Shown piece after piece: positions 37,664 to 46,369 of a stretch of DNA of 64,000 nt. Under the pieces are notes generated by a model, which saw only the letters and a list, made by a program, of their open reading frames with translations, made no database searches and had not been told where the DNA came from. This stretch comes from Tubulanus polymorphus (Eukaryota > Nemertea > Palaeonemertea > Tubulaniformes > Tubulanidae): the NCBI RefSeq assembly GCF_964204645.1, contig NC_134027.1, positions 13,254,485 through 13,318,484 of the forward strand, read 5' to 3'. The first letter of the stretch is position 1. Every line of letters begins with the position of its first letter. A program made the position numbers and the translations under genes.

Positions 37664-37778
37664 TTAGTTTGTAATTAAATACTTGGTTTGTAATTAGCCT
37701 AGAATTTAGCACTTGTAATTTTGTAACTTATGTTGTATATAAACCTGTAGTTTAATCATTTGATTCACTTGTATTTCA

Positions 37779-37818
37779 CCTGATGAGGGGATATGATCCC
37801 GAAAACGTTCGTGTTAAT
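37779..37818 (+). ncRNA. Hammerhead ribozyme motif, right PLE inverted repeat
   Basis: The same conserved elements as the left copy, on the plus strand: CTGATGA at 37780, stem II GGGAT/ATCCC, GAAA at 37801, and ACG/CGT stem III. All conserved core bases are present, so self-cleavage is plausible. It lies downstream of the PLE ORF. Confidence 0.8.
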
Positions 37819-38386
37819 AAACTGTAGTTACTCATTAGAAAATGAGGTTTTTAATGTTATCGCTTCTATGGTTATTCGGATATTTGAACTCTCTTCCTAA
37901 GATAGTATTATTTTGTCCAACATATGAATTTAATCAAACTTATGATAGAAATATTACTAGAAATAATAAATTTATTATATTAGATCCTAAAACAGTAAAA
38001 GAAAATTTAGATAATTGTATAAAAATAGCAATTGATATTTATAAAAGATCAAATACATTATTCATTATAGATGATTGTGCAAATTTACATGATGCAAAAA
38101 TTAGAGAGAGTGAGTTATGTTATTTAGCTTTTTCTGGTAGACATTTTGGGATAACAACTTGGGTTTAAATCAAAAATATAATTCAATTGTTAAAGACTTT
38201 AGGGATAATATAAGATTTTTAGTATTATTCTACAATAAAGATAGGATATCGATGAAAAAGGCACTTGAGGAAAATGATATAATTCCACATGATTTACGCA
38301 ATGAATATATGGATAAATTGAAAAATAATAAAAGATCAGAATTACTACTTAGATTACAACACCCATTTAAATATGAATTTATTTAA

Positions 38387-38691
38387 ATTCAACTGGCTTG
38401 TTAATCTATTACATATTTAGTTACATTCTAGTTGAATTCTAGTTATTGGTATTTGAAACATAAATCAAATAAAATTCAACAATATTTTAACTAGCTTGTT
38501 AATCTAGTATATTTTTAGTTACATTCTAGTTGAATTCTAGTTATTGGTAGTTGGAACAAAAATCAACTAGATTTAGCAAGAAATAAATAAAAACAATAAT
38601 AATTCAACTAGCTTGTTAATCTAGTTTAATTCTAGTTGAATTCTAGTTAAATTCTAGTTGCAACATCACAACTAATTTTTTTGTTATATAA
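38387..38691. repeat. Polinton intergenic repeats, TTCTAGTTGAATTCTAGTT-rich
   Basis: Three degenerate units start TTCAACTAGCTTGTTAATCT-like at about 38390, 38489 and 38606, each followed by ATTCTAGTTGAATTCTAGTT, a motif made of AACTAGAAT dyads. The stretch lies between the ATPase stop and the next gene and ends in GTTATATAAATG at the next start. It could be a promoter/enhancer or replication signal of the element. Confidence 0.7.
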
Positions 38692-39296
38692 ATGGGAGGT
38701 GAAAAGAAAATAAATCTAAAAATGGTGATGTTCCAATTGAAAAAACTTTAGATGATTTAGGAATAACAGAAACAAAATTAACTCCAGATGATGGTGCTTT
38801 AAATAATGTTACAACAAATAATAATTATGAATATTATCTTTATTGTAAACATCAATTAGAAATATTAATAGCATCTGGAAAATGTAAAAATTTTATCGGT
38901 AAAAATTTAACTTATAATGAATTAGATACAATGAAATCAGATGAAATTATTAGATTATTTAAGATTTATGAAACCGCGAGAACAGCTAGAATTAATGACG
39001 CGATATCAGAAAATGTAGTAAAAGGTTATAGTAAATTATGTAATTATATACTACCAATTGAAGATGAAAATAGATTATATTCCGATTTAAAAAATGATTA
39101 TTTAGTTATGACAGAATTAAATAAATGGATTGGATATTTATCATTTCAATTAGGCGGATTTATGACATTATTATCAACTGGGGTTATAACATTTTCAAAT
39201 ATTGAAAGTAAAAATATTTCTATAATAAATGAACAAGGTGGAAGAAGTGAAGGAATTAACTGTGAAGAAAAAACCGAGAACTCAGAAACAAATTGA
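38692..39296 (+). pseudogene. Polinton gene X, unknown function, hydrophobic C-terminal part
   Basis: The start ATG at 38692 opens with MGGEK in a GTTATATAAATG context, but a missing base in an A run (about 38701-38705) is needed to join it to the 190-codon frame that ends at 39296. That frame contains YCKHQLEILIASGKCKNFIG, a charged helical middle (ETARTARINDAISENV), and WIGYLSFQLGGFMTLLSTGV near the end, which is hydrophobic enough for a membrane or buried helix. I do not recognise the family. Its place right after the packaging ATPase and its composition argue that it is an element gene, perhaps a virion or membrane protein. Confidence 0.6.
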
Positions 39297-39540
39297 ATGG
39301 TCTCGGCAATTAGGAATTAAATCACAAGAATATGAAAAAGCTGTAAAAGAAAAAATAAGTAATAAAAATGGTGAAAATATTGTTATTTCTACTCCTTCTA
39401 ATAATAGAATATTTGATAAATATCTATATTTTACAGTTGGATTTGTAATTTTATTCATTTTGATTGGGTGTAAGTGGTATAAGAAATCAAATAAAATTCA
39501 TGATATTAATAATTCTGAAACAACTGCTATTAAAAATTAA
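39229..39540 (+). CDS. Small basic protein with a C-terminal membrane helix
   Basis: It overlaps the 3' end of gene X by 68 bases. The 103-residue product has a very basic N-terminal half (KKKPRTQKQIEWSRQLG, residues about 13-29) and one membrane segment (YFTVGFVILFILIGC, residues about 68-82) with a short polar tail. The sequence is intact. The QIEWSRQLG motif recalls short proteins I associate with polinton clusters, but I cannot name a function. The ATG at 39229 is the first one in the frame and lies in ATAATAAATG. Confidence 0.6.
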   Translation: MNKVEEVKELTVKKKPRTQKQIEWSRQLGIKSQEYEKAVKEKISNKNGENIVISTPSNNRIFDKYLYFTVGFVILFILIGCKWYKKSNKIHDINNSETTAIKN

Positions 39541-39753
39541 AATACTTCTGAAATTCCAAAATTGACAATAAAAAAATGGATTAATATTTTAGAAAAAAGC
39601 AAAAAAAATAATTTTTTTAATTAATTGAATATCACCATGTGGGTGCCATACGGCACCATCTCACTACTTTTGTCTATCTATGCGGAGCAATTAAATTGTC
39701 CAGATAAGTCATTTCGGATTCTAGATATTCATTATTTTTATTAATTTATTTTT
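39541..39753. other. Intergenic, convergent genes, with GC-rich hairpin
   Basis: Between the stops of two convergent genes there is a GC-rich island (about 39630-39720) in otherwise very AT-rich sequence. It holds the hairpin GGTGCC-ATAC-GGCACC at about 39641-39656. Confidence 0.5.
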
Positions 39754-40080
39754 TTAATCAACAATTTCTAAATCATGATGGCCATCTTCATTTTTTCCAT
39801 GATAGATTATTTTAAATCCTTCTAAATCTTTTAATTCCTCTGTACTCAATGAAACCCATTTATCAGGTAAAAATACTTTAAATTCTCGCGATGTACTAAC
39901 ATTGCAGTAGCTTAAATTAGCTGATACTTTCTCTCCATATTTAGTTTTTATCTTTTTTAATTTCAATATTTTATGTTCAATTTCTTTTGTAACATCAACT
40001 AACTTTTTTATTTCAAATTGTTTTTTTGCTGGTTTTATTCTGTTATTTATTGTTGCTAAGAATGCTTTTCTATCTCCCAT
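39754..40080 (-). CDS. Small Polinton protein, possible OB-fold
   Basis: 108 residues, intact, starting MGDRKAFLATINNR at 40080 on the minus strand. After a lysine-rich helix it reads IKTKYGEKVSANLS, then FKVFLPDKWVSL and FKIIYHGKNEDGHHDLEIVD at the end. The alternation of a TKYG(x)4 strand, a VFLPDKW strand and a final YHGK...HDLEIV strand resembles small OB-fold proteins found with transposable elements, which would suit single-stranded DNA binding beside PolB. That is inference; no catalytic motif is seen. Confidence 0.55.
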   Translation of the reverse strand: MGDRKAFLATINNRIKPAKKQFEIKKLVDVTKEIEHKILKLKKIKTKYGEKVSANLSYCNVSTSREFKVFLPDKWVSLSTEELKDLEGFKIIYHGKNEDGHHDLEIVD

Positions 40081-40081
40081 T

Positions 40082-40410
40082 CATAAGGAAAAAAAATTAC
40101 TTGTGGTGATGAGTGGGGATTACTTCCCCTTGTATATAACAAGCACGTATTAACCGTTCTCACCCAAGCCTCACAGCATCTATTTATCCGAGCACAGCTG
40201 ACACGCAATCACTGTACTACAGTAATAGCACACGCGTTAATAACCGTTCTCGGTAGCGACTCACTGTATCGATCTATCCACGCGCAGTTGTTGTTACGCG
40301 CACTCACTGTATACATGTATCACAACGCTGTTGACCGTTCTCGGCCTAGCTGTGATGAGTGGTGTCTCGTACTCTCGTACTCTGGCCTGAAAACGCCATC
40401 TCCTAATTAC
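40082..40410. other. Non-coding spacer with repeated CACTGTA/CCGTTCTC motifs
   Basis: A GC-richer stretch upstream of the minus-strand small gene and up to the second ATPase fragment. ACCGTTCTC occurs three times (about 40146, 40230, 40335), each preceded by a GTTAATAACC-like string, together with repeated CTCACTGTA. It may be a degenerate tandem repeat or the regulatory region of the minus-strand gene. Confidence 0.45.
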
Positions 40411-40810
40411 TACAGTAAAAGAAAATTTAGATAATTGTATTAAAATAGCATTAGATATTTATAAAGGTTCAAATACATTATTCATTATAGATGATTGTGC
40501 TAATTTATATGATTCAAAAGTTAGAGAAAGTGAGTTATGTTATCTAGCTTTCTCTGGGAGACATTTTGGGATAACAACATGGGTTTTAAATCAAAAATAT
40601 AATTCAATTGTGAAAGATTTTAGAGAAAACATTACATTTTTAGTTTTATTCTACAATAGAAATAGAAAATCAATGCAACAATCATTGGAAAAAAATCAAA
40701 TTATATCTACTGAATTACATCATGAATATATGAATAAATCAAAAAGTAATAAAGGTTCAAAATTATTACTGAGACTACAATTTCCATATGAATATAAATT
40801 TATAAAATAA
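40411..40810 (+). pseudogene. Second packaging ATPase fragment (3' two-thirds)
   Basis: It starts inside the protein at TVKENLDNCIKIA and runs open to a stop at 40810, with Walker B TLFIIDDCA and SGRHFGITTWV. It is about 80% similar to the C-terminal part of the ATPase at 37916-38386, from which it differs throughout, so it derives from a related Polinton lineage or an older duplication. Walker A is missing. Its four-T run at about 40574 keeps the frame open where the first copy is shifted. Confidence 0.85.
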
Positions 40811-40844
40811 AATCATAATTTGAAATCTTAAAGAATTTGAATGT

Positions 40845-40910
40845 GTATGAGTGGATGAGTGGATGAATTGGATGAGTGGATGAATTGGATGAGTGTGGAT
40901 GAGTGTAATA
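40845..40910. repeat. GGATGAGT minisatellite
   Basis: Five or six tandem repeats of GGATGAGT/GGATGAATT type, 8-10 bases each. Confidence 0.85.
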
Positions 40911-41225
40911 ATATATAATTTACATATGTTTCTTATTTAAAAAAAACAGTAAGAGTTTGATTCTAAGTCATTTTATTAGTTTTATTAAATATTATTTTAA
41001 TTATTTTAATTAAGCTGTCACACACGCAGTTTTAAAAAGTTTTCAGCGTCTAAATTACCCTACAGCTATCTACGTTTTCCAACAAAGCGGTGTGAAGAAA
41101 ATGTAGCACCTAAGAACGAAGTCGGATAACTCGAATCAGAGCCGGTGAATTGAATTGAATTGATTACCAAACCGTTGATAATGGCGGCGGCTGTTCTCCC
41201 TGGATTTTGCTAAATTTCGCATTTA

Positions 41226-42372
41226 GGTCTGTCTGCAGAGTTTCCAGAACCTGTCATGTCAGGGCCCACGACCTGACATGACAGGTGGGACCTCAGGTGA
41301 CAGGTCGATTCGCTAAAATGAAAATCGTTATGACTGAACCGATGATATTCGATTAGAAGATATGATAGGCGCGGATTTAAAAAAACTTTACTTTTTATAA
41401 CCTTTATATAGTAATAAGTATAATATAAATTGCTAACCATAGATAGAGTTAATCTTAAGTTACCATAAAACAATAATTTTGAAGCGAGACCTCACACGGC
41501 AGCTCGCGCCATTTTGCAGAGCTTCTCGAGACCTGTGGTGACAGGTCTGCATTAAAACTGATGAAATGAAGGAAAACATTAATTTTTATGGTCTCTTTAT
41601 AGTAAAGAGTATAATATAATGGCGACAGGTCTGCATTAAAACTGATATAGATAGAAAAAAAACTTCATGCTTTAAATTGATGAGTTGATTTAAAATCAGT
41701 CTCAATAAAATCAGTCTCTATAGTGCATTCGGCTCTTTTACATGTACATCATAAAGACAATGAATGTAAATAGTGAGACTTCAGGGGCTGGTTCCTCAGT
41801 TGAGATTTAAGTCAAAAAATGGTCTCAAATTTTAAGACTGGTCTTAAGTTGTTAGATTGGTTATAGTACTAAGATGGTCTTAGATTGGTCTTAAGTCTAA
41901 GCCATGACTATGGAACTGGGCCCAGGACTTCAGGACAGTGAGGAGTGTTGCCGAGCTGTGATAGTGAGCAGATAATTTTCAGTGTCTTATTGCGGAAACG
42001 AAATATCAAGACCTCGATTCATCTAGCGAAAATATTCTCTTATAATGTGCTCTTACTTCTACATTAATCAATTCATCTATGCCTGAAACTTATTTTTTCC
42101 CTTTAATACAGAAATAAGTCATAGTTTACACATAAATATTTTCTTCTTATAAATCAACCTTTCAAATGAATTATTTGTCAGAACATTTTCCTTATCGTTA
42201 TTGTTGAATCATTTTCGATATTAACGACGGGTCAGAATATTCATTCAACTCAAAATGTTCTTCCATTCGTCTAGCACATGCCTAGATATTTCGCCGTTTC
42301 GTCAAATACTGTCATGAGTTTGGGTTTTTTCGGGACCTGACATGACAGGTTCTGGAAACTCTGCAGACAGAC
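41226..42372. mobile_element. TIR element, ~1.15 kb, non-coding
   Basis: The 36-base TIRs contain CAGAGTTTCCAGAACCTGTC (about 41236) and the inverse (about 42365). A second local dyad, ACCTGACATGACAGGT, follows the left TIR. Interior sequence has no recognisable protein. The CAGAGT end is like those of hAT elements, but the expected 8-bp duplication is not seen. The 67-codon open frame at 42342 is not gene-like. Confidence 0.7.
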
Positions 42373-42724
42373 ATCAATCAAATTTCGTTGGTAGGCCTGA
42401 TCGCAGGTTGGTTAGAAGTGTCTCTTCTTATTCATCTAATGTAAAAACGTCTTTCATCCGAACCGGTGCTCCGTGGTACCTTGAGAAAGCAATTATTCCC
42501 CATTTAGGGCCGAATTCGCCGAGGCCTTTTAAAATTTTTGGTTAGAGAAGAAGAATTATTATTATTATATTAATACTAAACTTATTAGTAATGTCTGTAT
42601 ATATTTATTATTTGCGCACACCTATACACTGTGTTTCATCAACCAGTTGATGTTGACAGATATCGGAAGAAGAAGAAGAAAAAGAGATTATCTTCATTCG
42701 ATTCAATCTAGTAAAGTAGCCTAG
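42373..42724. other. No gene seen
   Basis: Short spacer; contains a GAAGAAGAAGAAAAAG purine run only. Confidence 0.4.
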
Positions 42725-43575
42725 AGAATAGTTAGTTACCTAATCGTTGGTGGTAAGCTTTTTATAATCGGATGGGCATATACCAACGTTAGGGATGACA
42801 AGGACCAAAACACGGTTGAAAAAAGTAACACTTCAAAAATATACTTTATATTCACTTCAGTCCAAAATTAATGGCTTAATTCACAATCTAACACAGGTAC
42901 CTTTCGAAATAATCCAATTTTATGTATGTTTCGAGTGGTTAATCAACATTATTTTGAGAAATTAATTAATTTCTCCAATTTCGCCATTGGCCGCCATTTC
43001 TCTGTATTGCACATGTGGCATGATAAGACAAGGGGACCTACAAGGATTTATATAAAACTTCCAAGACGAAACGACAATTTTTATTTTTGATGGTTTTCCA
43101 ACTTATATTTCAAATCGTCAGGTTTTCCATATTAAATTATGAAATAATAAATTCTGGTAAAAGAAAAATGTGAATAAGTGTTGATTTCTTAATTTTTTTC
43201 AATTTCGTCGTTTCGCTTCGTTAGTTTGTGCTGTTGTCCTGGCCTCAGTCCACAGGTGCCAGCACCTCCAGTAATTTTCAAAATGGCAGCTGTTGACCCG
43301 ACGGAAATTTACTCTCACTTTACGGCCGATTTGCACATGGATTAAGATCGTCAGGTGATGTGTTATAGGTATCAGACAAACTACGAATCTGTTGTGCGTC
43401 GATTACAACAAAAATTAGACGGATATCTTAAGAGGCAATGAAATGCCAGGCAAATTACTCGTCAGTCAAATTGGCTGACGAAGATTTCATACAAAAATGA
43501 CCTTCCCATTCCTGACTGTGGTTTGTGAAAATATCCGATTGTGAAACTAAACCACAGACAGGTTACTGACTACCT
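42725..43575 (-). mobile_element. TIR element related to 12186-12304, with extra interior
   Basis: The left end (TTAGTTACCTAAT...GGTGGTAAGCTTTTTATAATC) and the right end (CTAAACCACAGACAGGTTACTG...) are the reverse complement of the two ends of the 118-bp segment at about 12186-12304. The copy at 12186 thus looks like an internally deleted derivative, with about 730 bases more here. The interior holds a small open frame at 43283-43441. Confidence 0.65.
43283..43441 (+). pseudogene. Small ORF with internal stop inside a TIR element
   Basis: It starts MAAVDPTEIYSHF, has a TAA at codon 21, then continues in frame with YQTNYESVVRRLQQKLDGYL to a TGA. The start context AAAATGGC and the amphipathic, protein-like second half suggest a captured exon fragment. 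I do not recognise the source. It may also be coincidental. Confidence 0.3.
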
Positions 43576-43862
43576 AGAGAAGAGAGTGAGAGAGTGAGTA
43601 TCGGCTACCGAGTAGGCTAAGCCGCAATGTTGCTTGCTGCATCGGATCCCATTATTGTGACCTAAAGTTTGTAAAGACCTATTTGTTTTCGATTGGCAGT
43701 GATCTTATTGGGATATAGGCCTATCACTTAATTTTCTTGGTAGGCATAAGCATCGGAATACAGGCGAAATCAAGTCTATCTTAAATAGGCCTAGCCCTAG
43801 GCCTAGTTCTAAAATCATGTTTGTCGGCTGATCGTTCTTGTCTATTCATTAATCTGATTGGT

Positions 43863-44560
43863 GAATGATTGTACTCGACGAAAAAGTCTACAATCCTGAT
43901 TGACGACCAATTCTACTCGTCGACAATGTTTACAACCCTGATTGTGAAAATCAACTGATGGATGTAGGTGACCCTCGATCCCAGCCACTTCATAGACCCT
44001 ATAAGGTTAATCCACACACACACACACGCAGAAATTGATTTACAGTCAGGATTGCAGACAGTGTCGACGAGAAGAATTGGTCGACAATCAGGATTGTAGA
44101 CATTGTCGACGAGTAGAATCGGCCAAAATTTAGGATTGTAGACATTGTCGAGAAGTAAAATCGGTTGATGATTAGAATCAGTTCAATAGGCCTATAGTTC
44201 AGGCGGATTAATTTCAAATATCAGTCTATCAGTCTGATGTGATTAGATTCTGCACATAGGCCTATCTACTATTACCTGTTCTGGAGTTGAGCTATTGGAC
44301 TAATTCTAATCGTCGACCGATTTTAATCCTAAATTTTGGCTGATTTTACTCATCGACAATGTCTACAATCCTGATTGTCAACCAATTCTACTCGTCAACA
44401 CTGTCTGCAATCATTTGATTAACAGTCAATCAGGATTGTTGACATTGTCGATGAGTAGAATCGGTCGACAATCAGATTGTAGACATTGTCGATGGTAGAA
44501 TCGGTCGAAAATTAGATTGTAGACATTGTCGAGGAGTAGAATCGGTAGAAAATCAGGAAC
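43863..44560. repeat. Minisatellite in both orientations, ~42-46 bp unit
   Basis: Units contain ATTGTAGACATTGTCGACGA followed by GTAGAATCGGTCGACAATCA or the inverse. Runs at 44040-44170 and 44420-44540 are in one orientation, those at 43863-43940 and 44300-44420 in the other. Non-coding. Confidence 0.8.
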
Positions 44561-44639
44561 CGAACCACTCACTTCATAAAAGAAAACCCACCATGACAGA
44601 ACTAGGCTATATTGACCTATTCCGGAGTTGAACCGACAC

Positions 44640-45760
44640 CATCTGCAGCCTAAAAACTGGCCCGATCATATTCAAGATGGGCGACTGGCAGCCATTGTTG
44701 TTTGCCGAAATCCGCAGTTTTCAGTAGTTTTTAAACCACTTGGACTTGAGGCTATCGCGTTCACCTAAAGTTTTCGTTTGTGCTTAGGCCTATGCGGGTC
44801 AGTAGTTGGACTCCAGCTATTTAAGAATTGGAAGAAGTTTCAATTGATCGTTTAGGAATTGAAATTCAACATGCATCTAGGCCTACCGTAGGTACATCTT
44901 CAGCCGAAAAAATTGGCACGGTCAGAAACAAGATGGCCAACTGGTGGCCATTTTGTTCACTGAAATCAGCACTTTTTAAACATTTTTGATGTTTTCAAGG
45001 CAAATGTTGCAATCGATTCATCGATTGTCTTAATCTTTCAGCGATAATTGTATCCCCCCAAGGCCCATCAGCATAAGGCAAATTGAGACGAGTGGATGTG
45101 TGGTGGTGGTCATTTGCCCAAAAAGGTCATTTTTGCTCTGAATGCTGAGACAGCAGCTTCCTAGTGGTTTTGCATTTTTTATTAGAATCTTTACCGTAAT
45201 GGATATTCTTTGAGAAGAGATCATATTAGAGCTTTTTTGCAATCAGTCAATTATCGTGCAATTGGCCACCATCTTAAGTGTCATCAGTCTTGAAAATGAC
45301 ATCTGTTGAATTTCGATCACAATTTTGTTTCTGCAATCAATTGTTAAATTGTAAGCTTGTGACATGTTCTGAGATTATGGTTTCAATTAAGCACAGTATC
45401 TGCTCTCATGGCTCTGGCAGTTTGATAAGTAACTATGAGGAAGTCTCATTTGATTTCCTTCTGTATGAACAATGTTGTGCACCTCGGCCTATATTGGTAC
45501 ATGTAGGGCTATATGATGATTGACCATCATGAAGAGATCAAAAAGATCGGAAGGGAAAAGGTCTTGTCACCTCTCCCAAAACACAATTTCGACGTGAAAG
45601 TTGTCAGCCATGAAATAGGTAAGTCGTTACTGAGTCCTAGTTATACGCATTTTATACTAGTATAGAAATGACTCCTAGTATTTCCATAGTAGATTGGTAA
45701 TGTGGCTTATTTTGTTATCACAATCAATTACAAAATCGTAGATGGCCACTCACACCATAA
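44640..45760 (-). mobile_element. Degenerate family A repeat, reverse orientation
   Basis: Reverse-strand similarity to 4278-4790 and related copies is visible in GCAGCCATTGTTGTTTGCCG at about 44690, GGTACATCTTCAGCC at about 44890 and the 45060-45400 part with ATCAATTGTTAAATTGTA. It is heavily diverged and probably composed of two partial copies. The end past 45400 is uncertain. No coding. Confidence 0.55.
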
Positions 45761-46242
45761 TTCTACCAATTTCGCTTCTAGATCTTCAGTCGAGTCATCT
45801 GCCGTGCTGAAACTTTGGTGAACGTTTCGAAATACTTGAATTTGAAAGTTTATGACTAATAACGAATGACGCTAACTAGCGGTCATAATTTGTACTATGT
45901 ATATGCGGCCTCTTATTGGCTGGAACCCTTGCGCTCAGTTCCGTCGCGTCGCAGATGAGCTTATGTCGGTTGTGATCGAAAGCAACTGTCCGCCTACCGT
46001 AGGCCTGAGTAGAACATGGGCAACTAGCCGGATATGGCTTGCGACGAGTCGGTAGGCGTCGGGTTGCCGTCACAAGCCGGCTTATGTCGAACCGATAGAG
46101 CAGCAACTGGCGGCCTCTCGTAGGCCGTTAGTTGCCGCTAATCGGCGATAAACCCAGTTGCGTCGGTAGGCGTCGCTTTGCTTGTCGACATAAGTCAGCC
46201 TTTATGAAATCACAATTGAATAGTGTAAATTATTAGCCTGGG
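45761..46242. other. No gene; GC-rich part with local inverted repeats
   Basis: GC-rich segment (about 45900-46200) with repeated GTAGGCGTCG and CTTATGTCG strings and partial dyads (CTTATGTCGG near 45960, inverse near 46190). Possibly a degenerate TIR element. The 76-codon minus-strand open frame is not gene-like. Confidence 0.4.
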
Positions 46243-46360
46243 ATTGACTAGTCTATGAGCTGGGAGTGTATTTGGACAAATTTAACCCACAAAATGAATC
46301 ATCATTTGCCATTTTATGAAAAGTTGACAGGCTGGCCATAGTGCCCCTTGGGGCTCTTGG
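46243..46360 (+). repeat. Interspersed repeat fragment, inverted copy of 1-115
   Basis: Nearly identical to the reverse complement of the first bases of the window, through CTGGCCATAGTGCCCCTTGG. The shared segment ends at the satellite array boundary. Confidence 0.6.
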
Positions 46361-46369
46361 AATTGTGTA

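Larger units (their letters stand above)
35304..37901 (+). mobile_element. Penelope-like element (PLE)
   Basis: Length 2598 bp, flanked by the 14-bp target duplication ATAGTATTATTTTG at 35290-35303 and 37902-37915. It has 230-bp inverted repeats (35304-35533 and 37647-37876) that are almost identical, and 25 bases of extra 3' tail (37877-37901). Each repeat carries a hammerhead ribozyme motif, in opposite orientations. The internal ORF codes for RT plus GIY-YIG. Perfect target duplication and near-identical repeats indicate a young insertion, made after this Polinton was in place. Confidence 0.95.
35167..38386 (+). pseudogene. Packaging ATPase (FtsK/HerA type), split by a Penelope-like element
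   Basis: This would drive genome packaging into the capsid. Part 1 (35167-35303) starts MNKELFIFETHNMLISGVTN and carries Walker A GVTNCGKT; part 2 resumes at 37916 with FCPTYEFNQTYD. Walker B is TLFIIDDCA (about 38060) and an arginine-rich SGRHFGITTW follows. A 2598-bp Penelope-like element (35304-37901) flanked by 14-bp duplications interrupts codon Cys/Phe. A second break is a missing T at about 38162-38166: the related copy at 40411-40810 has one more T there and is open. Without insertion and indel the protein would be about 200 residues, normal for the family. The start codon sits in TATATAAATG. Confidence 0.9.
31226..40081. mobile_element. Maverick/Polinton element, truncated and interrupted
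   Basis: The gene set is that of Maverick/Polinton virus-like transposons: protein-primed family B DNA polymerase (31228-34095, +), integrase C-terminus (34955-35166, +), FtsK/HerA-type packaging ATPase (35167-38386, +, split by a Penelope-like element), plus a VLTF3-like gene (34092-34955, -) and three small genes (38692-40080). Base composition is strikingly AT-rich. I do not find the major or minor capsid proteins, the cysteine protease, the integrase catalytic core or the polinton TIRs, so the copy is incomplete. The left boundary is at the 2.2-kb TIR element. Confidence 0.85.

Noticed and set aside
43283-43441. Translin N-terminus
   Set aside because: A vague resemblance in the first 20 residues was not supported by the rest of the frame.
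45876-46106. Arg-rich minus-strand open frame as a gene
   Set aside because: It lies in GC-rich, partly inverted repeat DNA and has no recognisable motif.
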